Below are positions 34,244 to 41,398 of a stretch of DNA of 42,519 nucleotides, piece by piece. Numbering within the stretch: position 1 is the stretch's first letter; every line of letters starts with the position of its first letter. The translations under genes were made by a program, and so were the position numbers. The stretch is taken from positions 1 through 42,519 of the forward strand of contig CALECT010000176.1 of the NCBI GenBank assembly GCA_937949725.1, written 5' to 3'. The DNA comes from an uncultured Pseudanabaenaceae cyanobacterium (GTDB taxonomy: Bacteria; Cyanobacteriota; Cyanobacteriia; PCC-9006; JAAUQQ01). The notes under the pieces were generated by a model, which was given only the letters and a program-made list of their open reading frames with translations, ran no database searches and was not told where the DNA came from.

Positions 34244-34816
34244 ATGAACCTTTCTAAAATTCGTTGGGGTGCAATTGTTGCTGCGGCCCTGGCTGCTCCT
34301 CTCGTTGGGCAGTCTGTGTTGGCCCAAAGCCAGCAGATTTGTATTGTTGAACAAAATAGTAGCAAGGTGGTTTGCGGGCGGGTTGCAACCAGCCGTGAGA
34401 TTTCCAATGCGGGACAGCGCCGCAATGGAAATCGTGGTAATTCTCGTAACAACGGCAGTGTCTATCGCAACGGTGATAGCCGCTATGAGACCACCTCTAA
34501 CCGTCGCGATTGGTCCGATGTTTACGATAAATTGGATGATATCTACAAAGATGTCTTAGGTCGCAACATCGGCCGGGATGGACTCAGGACTTATGTGCGT
34601 CGTTTGGAGCAGGGCTGGAGCCTTGCCCAAGTCCGTGAGGATGTTGCTGATAGTCGTGAAGCGGAAACTGCGTTGGATCAGGTCTACCGACGGATTTTGG
34701 GCCGTAGTATAGACCCCGCAGGCTTCAAAACCTATCGCCGTAAGCTGGCTCGTGGATCATCCCTGCGGGATGTGGCCAGAGATTTACAAAAGAGCAAGGA
34801 AGCTCGGAATCGTTAG
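34244..34816 (+). CDS. Exported protein with two DUF4214-like repeats
   Basis: From the ATG at 34244 the 190-residue product has a signal peptide (SKIRWGAIVAAALAAPLVGQSVLAQ), an Asn/Arg/Gly-rich linker (residues 55-90), and two copies of a helical repeat. The first reads YKDVLGRNIGRDGLRTYVRRLEQGWSLAQVREDVADSRE and the second YRRILGRSIDPAGFKTYRRKLARGSSLRDVARDLQKSKE. The Y-x-x-x-LGR-x-x-D-x-x-G-x-x-x-Y pattern is that of DUF4214 domains, found in secreted surface proteins of bacteria and of unknown function. The frame is open from 34223. 34244 gives the shorter, better signal peptide. A strong hairpin follows the gene. Confidence 0.78.
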   Translation: MNLSKIRWGAIVAAALAAPLVGQSVLAQSQQICIVEQNSSKVVCGRVATSREISNAGQRRNGNRGNSRNNGSVYRNGDSRYETTSNRRDWSDVYDKLDDIYKDVLGRNIGRDGLRTYVRRLEQGWSLAQVREDVADSREAETALDQVYRRILGRSIDPAGFKTYRRKLARGSSLRDVARDLQKSKEARNR

Positions 34817-34847
34817 GTTTTATTTCACACTCGATGAGTGATTGTTG

Positions 34848-34894
34848 CAGCGCGTGAGTTAGGGAACTGAACCCAGGCTCACGCGCTGTTGTTG
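34848..34894 (+). terminator. Hairpin after the DUF4214-like gene
   Basis: The arms CAGCGCGTGAG (34848-34858) and CTCACGCGCTG (34878-34888) are a perfect 11-bp inverted repeat around a 19-base loop that itself holds a GGG/CCC pair, followed by TTGTTG. It probably ends the preceding transcript, but it lies only 15 bases before the start of the next gene. Confidence 0.65.
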
Positions 34895-34903
34895 CAATAC
34901 ACT

Positions 34904-35416
34904 ATGGAAATTGATGCCCGAGCTAATGGGCTGATTCAGAGGGACTTTATGGAACCTGCCGTTGAAAGACTCCTGGCGGATCTTAAAGACGACGATGAAG
35001 TCGTTCGCGATCGCGCCACAGCCGACCTTTGGCATCGTTGGTTTCACGAGAAAGGCATTGTGGGCTTGGATACATTGCAGCATTCCCAGCACCTCGTAGA
35101 TTCAGAGGACTTAGATGCTGCAGAAACCCTCCTCTCGGATCTGATTGCTGATCTGCCTGACTTTGCCGAGGCTTGGAATCGCCGTGCAACCCTGCGCTAT
35201 ATGCAAAGCCGCTACCGCCAATCGCTTTATGACTGCCGGGTGGTGGTGCGACTGATTCCTTATCATTTCGGAGCGCTCCATGGCATGGGCCTATGTCACG
35301 CTGCATTAGGGGATTTTCGCGAGGCGATCCATGCCTTCAGCCGGGCATTGGAAATTCAGCCCCATGCTCAGATCAATCGCGTGCTGATGCTGGAATGTAC
35401 GGCAAGATTGAATTAG
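34904..35416 (+). CDS. Soluble TPR-repeat protein
   Basis: The 170-residue protein has an acidic N-terminal region (ERLLADLKDDDEVVRDRATADLWHRWF) and then three TPR units: LDAAETLLSDLIADLPDFAEAWNRRA, SRYRQSLYDCRVVVRLIPYHFGALHGMG and GDFREAIHAFSRALEIQPHAQ. TPR units of 34 residues form scaffold surfaces for protein binding. No signal peptide or membrane span is present, so it is probably cytoplasmic. The ATG at 34904 is chosen over an in-frame TTG at 34889, which lies inside the terminator-like hairpin. The next gene, cruP, follows after 31 bases and may be co-transcribed. The partner is unknown. Confidence 0.85.
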   Translation: MEIDARANGLIQRDFMEPAVERLLADLKDDDEVVRDRATADLWHRWFHEKGIVGLDTLQHSQHLVDSEDLDAAETLLSDLIADLPDFAEAWNRRATLRYMQSRYRQSLYDCRVVVRLIPYHFGALHGMGLCHAALGDFREAIHAFSRALEIQPHAQINRVLMLECTARLN

Positions 35417-35447
35417 GCATTAGACCCATCCATACAGGCGCAAAACA

Positions 35448-37025
35448 TTGGGCGTAACAGAGCAGATTTTGTCCCAGATTGCTGGTAATCCCTGGGCTGG
35501 ATTGCAGCGAGCCGATGGGTTATGGACTGATATCCGAGAAGGAACCAGACCCATTCCTTCCCTGGTTGATACAGAGTCAACAGCCCTCAATGGAACCGAT
35601 TGGGATGTGGTGATTGCGGGGGCGACTCTGGGCGTGGTGATTGGCACTGCGTTGGTCCAGCGAGGCTGGAGAGTGTTGTTGCTGGAGCGAGGGGAGCTGC
35701 GAGGGCGGGAGCAGGAGTGGAATATTTCCCGTAAGGAGCTGCAAACCTTAGTCCGCTTGGGGCTGCTGACGGAGGCGGAGTTGGAGGAGGCGATCGCCAG
35801 CCAGTACAACCCCGCCCGCGTTGCCTTCCACGAAGGCGTCGAGCTGTGGGTCGAAGATGTCCTCAACATCGGTGTTGACCCGGTGACTTTGCTGGACCAG
35901 TTGAAAACCAAGTTTCTCGTCGCCGGGGGGAGGCTCCTGGAGCAAACGGCCTTTGAAGGCGCAACGGTTCAGCCCAATGGGGTGACGATTCGAGCGGGGG
36001 GCCAAGTCCTCACGAGCCGACTGTTGCTCGATATGATGGGCCACTTTTCCCCCATTGCCGCCCAAGCTCGCCATGTCCAGCAGCCCGGAGCCCAGCCCGA
36101 TGGTATTTGCTTGGTGGTGGGCACCTGCGCCGAAGGTTTTACTGCGAATAATCCGAAGGCCAATGACAGTGGCGATCTGATGGCGTCGTTCGCGCCGATT
36201 CGAAATCAGTGCCAGTACTTCTGGGAGGCTTTTCCGGCGAAGGATGGCCGCACAACTTATCTGTTCACTTATATAGATTCAGCTGCGGAGCGTCAGAGTT
36301 TAGAAGCCTTATTTGATGACTACTTTGAGCTGCTGCCGGAGTACCAAGGGATTGAACGGTCGCAGCTGGACTTTAAGCGAGCGCTATTTGGTGTGCTGCC
36401 CTGCTATCGCCAAAGTCCGCTTAAGCCAGGCTGGGACCGGATTCTCCAGGTGGGAGATAGTAGCGGCACCCAGTCTCCCCTGAGTTTTGGTGGCTTTGGG
36501 GCCTTGCTGCGCCATCTCCCGCGCTTGGTTGAGGGGCTGGACGAAGCCTTGACGGTGGACTGTTTGGATCAGAAGTCGTTGGGTTTGATCAACGGTTACC
36601 AGCCCACGATTGCCGTGACCTGGCTGTTTCAGCGGGCCATGCGTGTGGGCCTGGATCAAAAGCTGGGGGCCAATCAAGTCAATGAAATGCTCTCGGCGGT
36701 GTTCCGCGTCATGGAAGCTTCGGGGGAGGCAACGCTTAAGCCGTTTTTGCAGGACGTGGTGCAGTTTCCAGCTCTGGCCAGCACCATGCTCAAGACGGGG
36801 TTTGCCGCTCCCCTCACGGTGGCCAAGGTTTTGCCCCAGGTGGGGCTCCCGGCTCTGCTCCGTTGGACAGGGCATTATGCCGGATTGGGTGCCTATAGCT
36901 TGCTGAGCTTGATCAGCCGGGGCGGGGCTGATGTAGAGCTAAAGTTCTCTCCCAAGACGCTGTTTTATCTCCACCGCTGGAAGGAATTGTTGGAGTACGG
37001 TGCGGGGATGGATTACGACGACTAG
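35448..37025 (+). CDS. cruP: CruP-type lycopene-cyclase-family flavoprotein
   Basis: The 525-residue protein matches CruP, a paralogue of the CruA lycopene cyclase found in cyanobacteria and plants. The FAD-binding motif is DVVIAGATLGVVIGTALVQ followed by VLLLERGELRGREQEWNISRKEL. The family segment LQVGDSSGTQSPLSFGGFGALLRHL lies near residue 330. In plants CruP has been linked to lower singlet-oxygen damage rather than ordinary cyclisation, so the reaction here is uncertain. The frame is open only from 35424, and its first start codon is a TTG at 35448 with AGG nine bases upstream. No ATG gives the conserved N-terminus, so TTG initiation is likely. Confidence 0.85.
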   Translation: MGVTEQILSQIAGNPWAGLQRADGLWTDIREGTRPIPSLVDTESTALNGTDWDVVIAGATLGVVIGTALVQRGWRVLLLERGELRGREQEWNISRKELQTLVRLGLLTEAELEEAIASQYNPARVAFHEGVELWVEDVLNIGVDPVTLLDQLKTKFLVAGGRLLEQTAFEGATVQPNGVTIRAGGQVLTSRLLLDMMGHFSPIAAQARHVQQPGAQPDGICLVVGTCAEGFTANNPKANDSGDLMASFAPIRNQCQYFWEAFPAKDGRTTYLFTYIDSAAERQSLEALFDDYFELLPEYQGIERSQLDFKRALFGVLPCYRQSPLKPGWDRILQVGDSSGTQSPLSFGGFGALLRHLPRLVEGLDEALTVDCLDQKSLGLINGYQPTIAVTWLFQRAMRVGLDQKLGANQVNEMLSAVFRVMEASGEATLKPFLQDVVQFPALASTMLKTGFAAPLTVAKVLPQVGLPALLRWTGHYAGLGAYSLLSLISRGGADVELKFSPKTLFYLHRWKELLEYGAGMDYDD

Positions 37026-37054
37026 GGTCAGGGCGGGCTCGAACGGTAGGATGA

Positions 37055-37924
37055 ATGACGCTGACCCGGTTGAGTTTGGCTAGGTCCAACGCGATTGAAG
37101 TGATGAAATCTCCTGCCCTGCGGCACTTAGAAGCCGAGGTCGATTGCCCCGATGACCAGATTGATCTCGCTAGGGCTGCTCTGTGGATTGCCCAGGAGGA
37201 ATATCCAGACTTAGAGCCTGCTGCGTCGCTTCAGCAGTTGGATGCAATGGCTGATGATTTGCGCTATCGCCTCCCTACCGAACGCTATCCCCTCAAGGTG
37301 ATCAAAACCATCAACCAATACCTGTTTGAGGAGCTGGGTTTTCGCGGGAACCAAGACGACTACTACGACCCCCGCAATAGCTTTATCAACGACGTATTGG
37401 AGCGTCGAACCGGGATTCCCCTCACTCTTTCGTTTGTCTACTTGGCCCTGGCCGAGCGCCTTGATTTCCCCATGGTGGGCATTGGCATGCCAGGACATTT
37501 CATCATTCGACCGAGGGGGGCGGAGATGGAAATTTATGTGGATCCATTCCACCAGGGAGAGGTTCTATTCAAAGAAGACTGTGAAAAGCGGCTTGAGCAG
37601 GTTTATCAGCGCCCCGTTCTCCTAACACCAGAAATGCTGCCCGAGGTGACCCCTCGTCAATGCCTGGTGCGCATGTTGACGAATCTCAAGATGATTTATT
37701 TGAAGAAGTCCCACTTCGGTAAGGCGATGAGCACGATCAATGGCTTGCTGGTTCTAATGCCAGAGGCGCCGAGGGAATGGCGCGATCGCGGCCTAGTGCT
37801 CTATGAGCTGGAGCGCTGGCAAGAAGCCAAGGAAAACCTGGACCAGTATTTGACGCTTGCCCAGGATGCGGAGGATCGGCCAGTGATTCAACAGTTAGTC
37901 GATTACATGGAGCAAATGCTTTAG
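37055..37924 (+). CDS. SirB1-type transglutaminase-like/TPR protein
   Basis: The 289-residue protein matches the SirB1 family: a transglutaminase-like core with NQYLFEELGFRGNQDDYYDPRNSFINDVLERRTGIPLTLSFVYLALAERLDFPMVGIGMPGHFIIRPR and DPFHQGEVLFKEDC, followed by a C-terminal TPR part (FGKAMSTINGLLVLMPEAPREWRDRGLVLYELERWQEAKENL). The core has no clear Cys in the usual catalytic place, so protease or transferase activity is doubtful; it may be a binding module. It starts 29 bases after cruP. The ATG at 37055 has AGGA close by, and a later ATG at 37103 is possible. The function is not established. Confidence 0.85.
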   Translation: MTLTRLSLARSNAIEVMKSPALRHLEAEVDCPDDQIDLARAALWIAQEEYPDLEPAASLQQLDAMADDLRYRLPTERYPLKVIKTINQYLFEELGFRGNQDDYYDPRNSFINDVLERRTGIPLTLSFVYLALAERLDFPMVGIGMPGHFIIRPRGAEMEIYVDPFHQGEVLFKEDCEKRLEQVYQRPVLLTPEMLPEVTPRQCLVRMLTNLKMIYLKKSHFGKAMSTINGLLVLMPEAPREWRDRGLVLYELERWQEAKENLDQYLTLAQDAEDRPVIQQLVDYMEQML

Positions 37925-37940
37925 TTCGCTATAGGCGGAG

Positions 37941-37969
37941 CTTTGCTTTTAATGGCTAAAAGCGTAAAG
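37941..37969 (+). other. Hairpin after the SirB1-type gene
   Basis: CTTTGCTTTTA and TAAAAGCGTAAAG pair with a small bulge around an ATGGC loop, 16 bases after the stop codon. There is no T-run after it, so it may be a weak terminator or 3' stability hairpin. Confidence 0.4.
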
Positions 37970-38073
37970 GGTTGTAAATAGCCATAAGCAAAATGTCAGG
38001 GAATTCTGACGCCTTGCGTTTATTGCTTAAGTTGGTTTGGTAGGGGCCGTTTGGCTGAATTCTCTAGAGATGT

Positions 38074-38105
38074 TAATGCTTGTAAAGCCCGTCGTTGTTA
38101 CATCT
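38074..38105. repeat. Possible dispersed repeat, copy 1
   Basis: GCTTGTAAAG followed by CCCGTCGTTGTTACATCTCA here resembles GCTTGTAAAGAGCCGTCGTGCAACATTTCA near 41198. The core GCTTGTAAAG is identical and CCGTCGT and ACAT-TCA are shared. Two diverged copies in non-coding DNA suggest a dispersed repeat. Confidence 0.4.
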
Positions 38106-38138
38106 CACTGTGAGCAGGCTCATCCTGGACTCTGTCTT

Positions 38139-38582
38139 TTAGAGTCGCTCTGCCACTTGTTTGAGTCGTTTGAGCTGGGCAGCCATATCTCTTTGGGTCC
38201 AGCTTTGGGCAAAGGTTTTGAAGCCAAATTGGACCAACGGGTTGGGGACTGAAAATTCGAAGCGGTTGAGTAGGGTTGTGCCGGTTTCATCTGGAATGCA
38301 TTCCCAGCGATCGCGCCCTTGGAAGAAGCCTTCGAATTCCCAGACAACTAAGCCAGGACCACGCTCTATAACAGTGCTAATAAGGCTGGGCTGGAGCAGG
38401 GGGATCTGAAGCAGGAAGCGCATTTGGCTGCCGACCGTCACTTGCCAATCCCCGATGGGATCGCAGCGCAAAGAGGGATTCAGCCATTGGTGCATCAGGT
38501 CTTGCTCGGTGAAGCATCTTTCCACGTGGGTGGCAGTCGCCGCAATCCATCGTTGATTCTCAATGCACTGTGGGGAGGCCAT
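38139..38582 (-). CDS. SRPBCC (START-like) family protein
   Basis: The 147-residue protein resembles the polyketide-cyclase/SRPBCC superfamily: a helix-grip fold with the N-terminal strand RWIAATATHVERCFTEQDLMHQWLNPSLRCDPIGDW, a beta-rich centre (WEFEGFFQGRDRWECIPDETGTTLLNRFEF) and a long C-terminal helix (FKTFAQSWTQRDMAAQLKRLKQVAERL). These proteins bind hydrophobic ligands in a cavity. Ligand and role are unknown. The start at 38582 is clear. It stands alone on the minus strand with about 640 non-coding bases upstream. A small GACTCT/AGAGTC hairpin overlaps its stop codon. Confidence 0.82.
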   Translation of the reverse strand: MASPQCIENQRWIAATATHVERCFTEQDLMHQWLNPSLRCDPIGDWQVTVGSQMRFLLQIPLLQPSLISTVIERGPGLVVWEFEGFFQGRDRWECIPDETGTTLLNRFEFSVPNPLVQFGFKTFAQSWTQRDMAAQLKRLKQVAERL

Positions 38583-39265
38583 GGTTAAGTCGTAGAGAAT
38601 GGCAGTGATTTATTGTTGCGCGTTCGAGAACGGTTTTGTTGCTATCCTGCTGTCTTCAGTGCAAATAAGCGATGACTTCAGATCTAGAGGGTCTGCAGAA
38701 ATAGTGAGTCACTAGCTCGCCAGTTGTCGTACAAATATCCCAGCCGCAGAGTGACAGCTAAGCCATTTGTCGTGAATCCCTTTTTGTTAGGGGGAAAGCT
38801 GCTCTCACTTTAGCTTGTAAAACTACATTAACTGACCTTACAAATACAGCTTGAAAAGGCTGCTCAAGCTTAAGCTGGATAGGCTTCTCAGTGATAATGA
38901 TTAAATTGTTGTGCTTGTTATCTTCTTTCGGACGGAAACTCCGATAAGATGTCCAAGAACATACTGAGTGAGTCCTCACTGTCGCGCTAAAAGGTCTAGG
39001 GCTATGTGCCCTTTTCTGTGACTGTGACTTGCTTCGAGCGATACCCTTCCTCAATGTTTGAATCTCGTTCAGTTTGAATTGTGGATTCAACTTTGAGTTA
39101 ACTAGAGGCCGACTTGTCGGTCTTAGGTTGGGTGTAGCTTCACACCTGTTCAGAGCGCGGTCTCATTGTTTTACTCCTCCGGAGTTGTCTTTAATTTGAC
39201 TTAGTCTCTCTGCCTATAGGTGAGTGATTTCATTAATTTCGTTTTGTAGTCCTTTAAGCCCGGTG
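38583..39265. promoter_or_regulatory. Long intergenic region before the TM-helix channel gene
   Basis: About 680 bases without a supported gene carry the control regions of the divergent SRPBCC and channel genes. A GGGC-TATGT-GCCC hairpin followed by TTTT lies at 38999-39015, which could end a small RNA. A 110-residue minus-strand ORF here looks spurious. No known RNA family was recognised. Confidence 0.35.
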
Positions 39266-40891
39266 ATGACTTTTATGTATGACGCTCTGTTCGCGTCTGC
39301 CGCGCTTGTGCATCCTGCCGACCTGCTGTCTGCCTCTAGCGCAGCAACAGTAGGTGTGGCAGGTGGCCTGGGTGGCGTAGACGCTAGTCAAATTATCCCA
39401 ATTGTCACTAAGTTGGTCGGTGCCCTGGCCATCTTGGTGATTGGCTACATCATTGCTCTAATTGCCAAGTCGATTGTTAAGGGGCTCTTGAAGAAGACCA
39501 GCCTCGACAACCGCGTTGTTGGCATGATGGGTGGCGGTAGTTCCCAGTCTTTTTCGGTTGAGTCCGGCGTCGCTACGGTGGTCTTCTGGATCATCATGCT
39601 GTTTGCGGTGATTGCCGCGCTGGAAGCCTTCGGTCTGGATCAGGTCTCTGGTCCATTGCGTGGCTTCTTGGACCAAATCACCATCTTTGCTCCTCGCTTA
39701 ATGTCTGCTGCCGTCTTGGGTGGTGTGGCTTGGCTGTTGGCGACGGTGGTCAAGTCTATCTTCGGCAAGGGCATGAAGAACTTTGGCCTGAGCGACAAGC
39801 TCTCCTCTATTAGTGGAGACCCTGAAGCAGCAGCTGAAGCTGAAAGCCTAAATGGCACTCTGGCTGACCTCCTCTACTGGCTGGTTTGGCTGCTGTTCCT
39901 GCCTGCCATTCTTGGTGTGTTGGGCCTAAACGGCTTGCTGGGTCCTATCCAAGGCTTGTTGGATAGCTTCTTGGCTGCGGTTCCTAGGATTTTCCAAGCG
40001 GCTGCCTATGGCTTTGTGTTCTACATTGCCGCCAAGATTGTCAGTGCTATTGTGAGCAACTTTGCTGCTGCTGCGGGTGCTGACCGGTTGGGTGCTCAAA
40101 TTGGCATGTCTGGTGGTCAGTCTCTGTCGAAGATTGCTGGCACGCTGGTTTCTGCTTTCATCCTTCTGTTTGGTGTGACGACGGTTCTGACCACGCTGCA
40201 GATTGAGCCGATTACGGCTTCTGTTCTGCCTATGCTGGGTCAGATTACGACGTCTATTCCTTTGATTCTGACGTCTGGAATCATCTTGACCGTTGCGTTT
40301 TTCATCGGTCGCTTTGTCTCCAACTTGGTTACTCAAGTTTTGAGTAGCGTTGGCTTTGACAATGTGGTGTCGATGTTGGGTTTCCCCGAAATCAATGGTG
40401 GTTCTGCGACCGCAGCTCCTTCTGATTTGGGTACGACTCCTGCGGTTGAGTCGAAGGCTCAGACGCCTTCTTCTATTGCTGGCACGATTGTCTTTGTTGG
40501 CATCATGTTGGTTGCGGCCATGGAGGCTGTTAATGCCCTTGGCTTTGATACGCTGACTGGCTTGATGACGGGTGTTGTAGAAATTGCTGCTGGCGTTCTG
40601 ACGGGCGCTGTGGTGATGGGCATTGGCATCTACATTGGCAATTTGGCGTTTAACATCATCAGTTCCATGGGGATGAAGTCTGCGAAGACTTTGGCTCAGG
40701 CGGCTCGCATTGCAATCCTTGTCTTGGTGGGTGCGATGGCGTTGTCTCTGATTGGTATGCCTCAGGACATTATCAATCTGGCCTTTGGTCTGACGATGGG
40801 CGGTATTGCTGTGGCGATCGCTCTGGCGTTTGGCTTGGGTGGCCGTGAGGCTGCGGGTGAGAAGCTGCGCGAGTGGATGTCTTCTCTCTAA
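39266..40891 (+). CDS. Repeated TM-helix protein, small-conductance mechanosensitive channel-like
   Basis: The 541-residue protein has at least five copies of a TM_helix module. Each consists of a hydrophobic helix with short Gly-rich turns, for example IIPIVTKLVGALAILVIGYIIALIAKSIVKGLL, LDSFLAAVPRIFQAAAYGFVFYIAAKIVSAIV and GVVEIAAGVLTGAVVMGIGIYIGNLAFN. The C-terminus (AIALAFGLGGREAAGEKLREWMSSL) resembles the pore-lining helix of MscS channels, but the beta domain of MscS is missing. It is probably an inner or thylakoid membrane protein that relieves osmotic pressure, an inference. The frame begins at a GTG at 39224. The ATG at 39266 is preferred, with 39275 possible. A strong terminator follows. 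Confidence 0.82.
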   Translation: MTFMYDALFASAALVHPADLLSASSAATVGVAGGLGGVDASQIIPIVTKLVGALAILVIGYIIALIAKSIVKGLLKKTSLDNRVVGMMGGGSSQSFSVESGVATVVFWIIMLFAVIAALEAFGLDQVSGPLRGFLDQITIFAPRLMSAAVLGGVAWLLATVVKSIFGKGMKNFGLSDKLSSISGDPEAAAEAESLNGTLADLLYWLVWLLFLPAILGVLGLNGLLGPIQGLLDSFLAAVPRIFQAAAYGFVFYIAAKIVSAIVSNFAAAAGADRLGAQIGMSGGQSLSKIAGTLVSAFILLFGVTTVLTTLQIEPITASVLPMLGQITTSIPLILTSGIILTVAFFIGRFVSNLVTQVLSSVGFDNVVSMLGFPEINGGSATAAPSDLGTTPAVESKAQTPSSIAGTIVFVGIMLVAAMEAVNALGFDTLTGLMTGVVEIAAGVLTGAVVMGIGIYIGNLAFNIISSMGMKSAKTLAQAARIAILVLVGAMALSLIGMPQDIINLAFGLTMGGIAVAIALAFGLGGREAAGEKLREWMSSL

Positions 40892-40930
40892 GAGGACAGT
40901 GCTAGCGCGAGTTTTTAGCTCGTTAGTTTA

Positions 40931-40970
40931 AAAAAGGAGGGGTAGGGCTTCGGCTCTGCCCCTTCTTTTT
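40931..40970 (+). terminator. Strong terminator after the channel gene
   Basis: Two 18-base arms (40931-40948 and 40953-40970) pair with a few G-U pairs around a stable TTCG tetraloop and end in CTTTTT. This is a textbook rho-independent terminator, 40 bases after the stop codon. Confidence 0.9.
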
Positions 40971-41398
40971 GGGTTTAAAGATTGGTGATAAGAGGCAAGC
41001 GGCAAATCCGTGGGGAACTCTAACTCTCCCCCCACCCCAGCCGTAGGTGGGACGAAGCGTCCCCCTGACGGATCACCCCCTCCTACAACGGTGTCTGAGT
41101 TTGTCCTTCTTGTGGAGCGGTCTTGTGGTTTGGGGAAATGCGGTTTTATTCTGGGCTGGTTGGTTCGTCGGGTTGCGGCTTACGCCGTCGAAGCATGGCT
41201 TGTAAAGAGCCGTCGTGCAACATTTCATGGTTGGGAGCTAGCTTGTTGCCGTTGTAACAAGAGCTCCAGCCGCTTCACAGATTCTTCCCCTTACGATGGG
41301 AAGGTAGAAGGGGTTGCTTTGTCTCTGGCCTTCTGTTGTTTTGTCTCATGTCCCCTTGCTCCTTGAGGAGTAAGGGCTAGGGAAAGAGGTTCTTGCCT
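40971..41398. other. Non-coding region with several hairpins between the channel and SUMF1-like genes
   Basis: About 430 bases lie between the convergent channel and SUMF1-like genes. They hold a 14-bp imperfect hairpin at 41041-41071 (GGTGGGACG-AAG-CGTCCCCCT core), a second at 41234-41267 (CTTGTT/AACAAG with outer GGAGCT/AGCTCC), and the second copy of the GCTTGTAAAG repeat near 41198. A 118-residue plus-strand ORF at 41010 shows no protein features. Confidence 0.45.
41196..41227. repeat. Possible dispersed repeat, copy 2
   Basis: This is the partner of the element near 38074 (GCTTGTAAAG core followed by CCGTCGT and ACAT-TCA). It lies between the two hairpins in the non-coding region. Confidence 0.4.
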
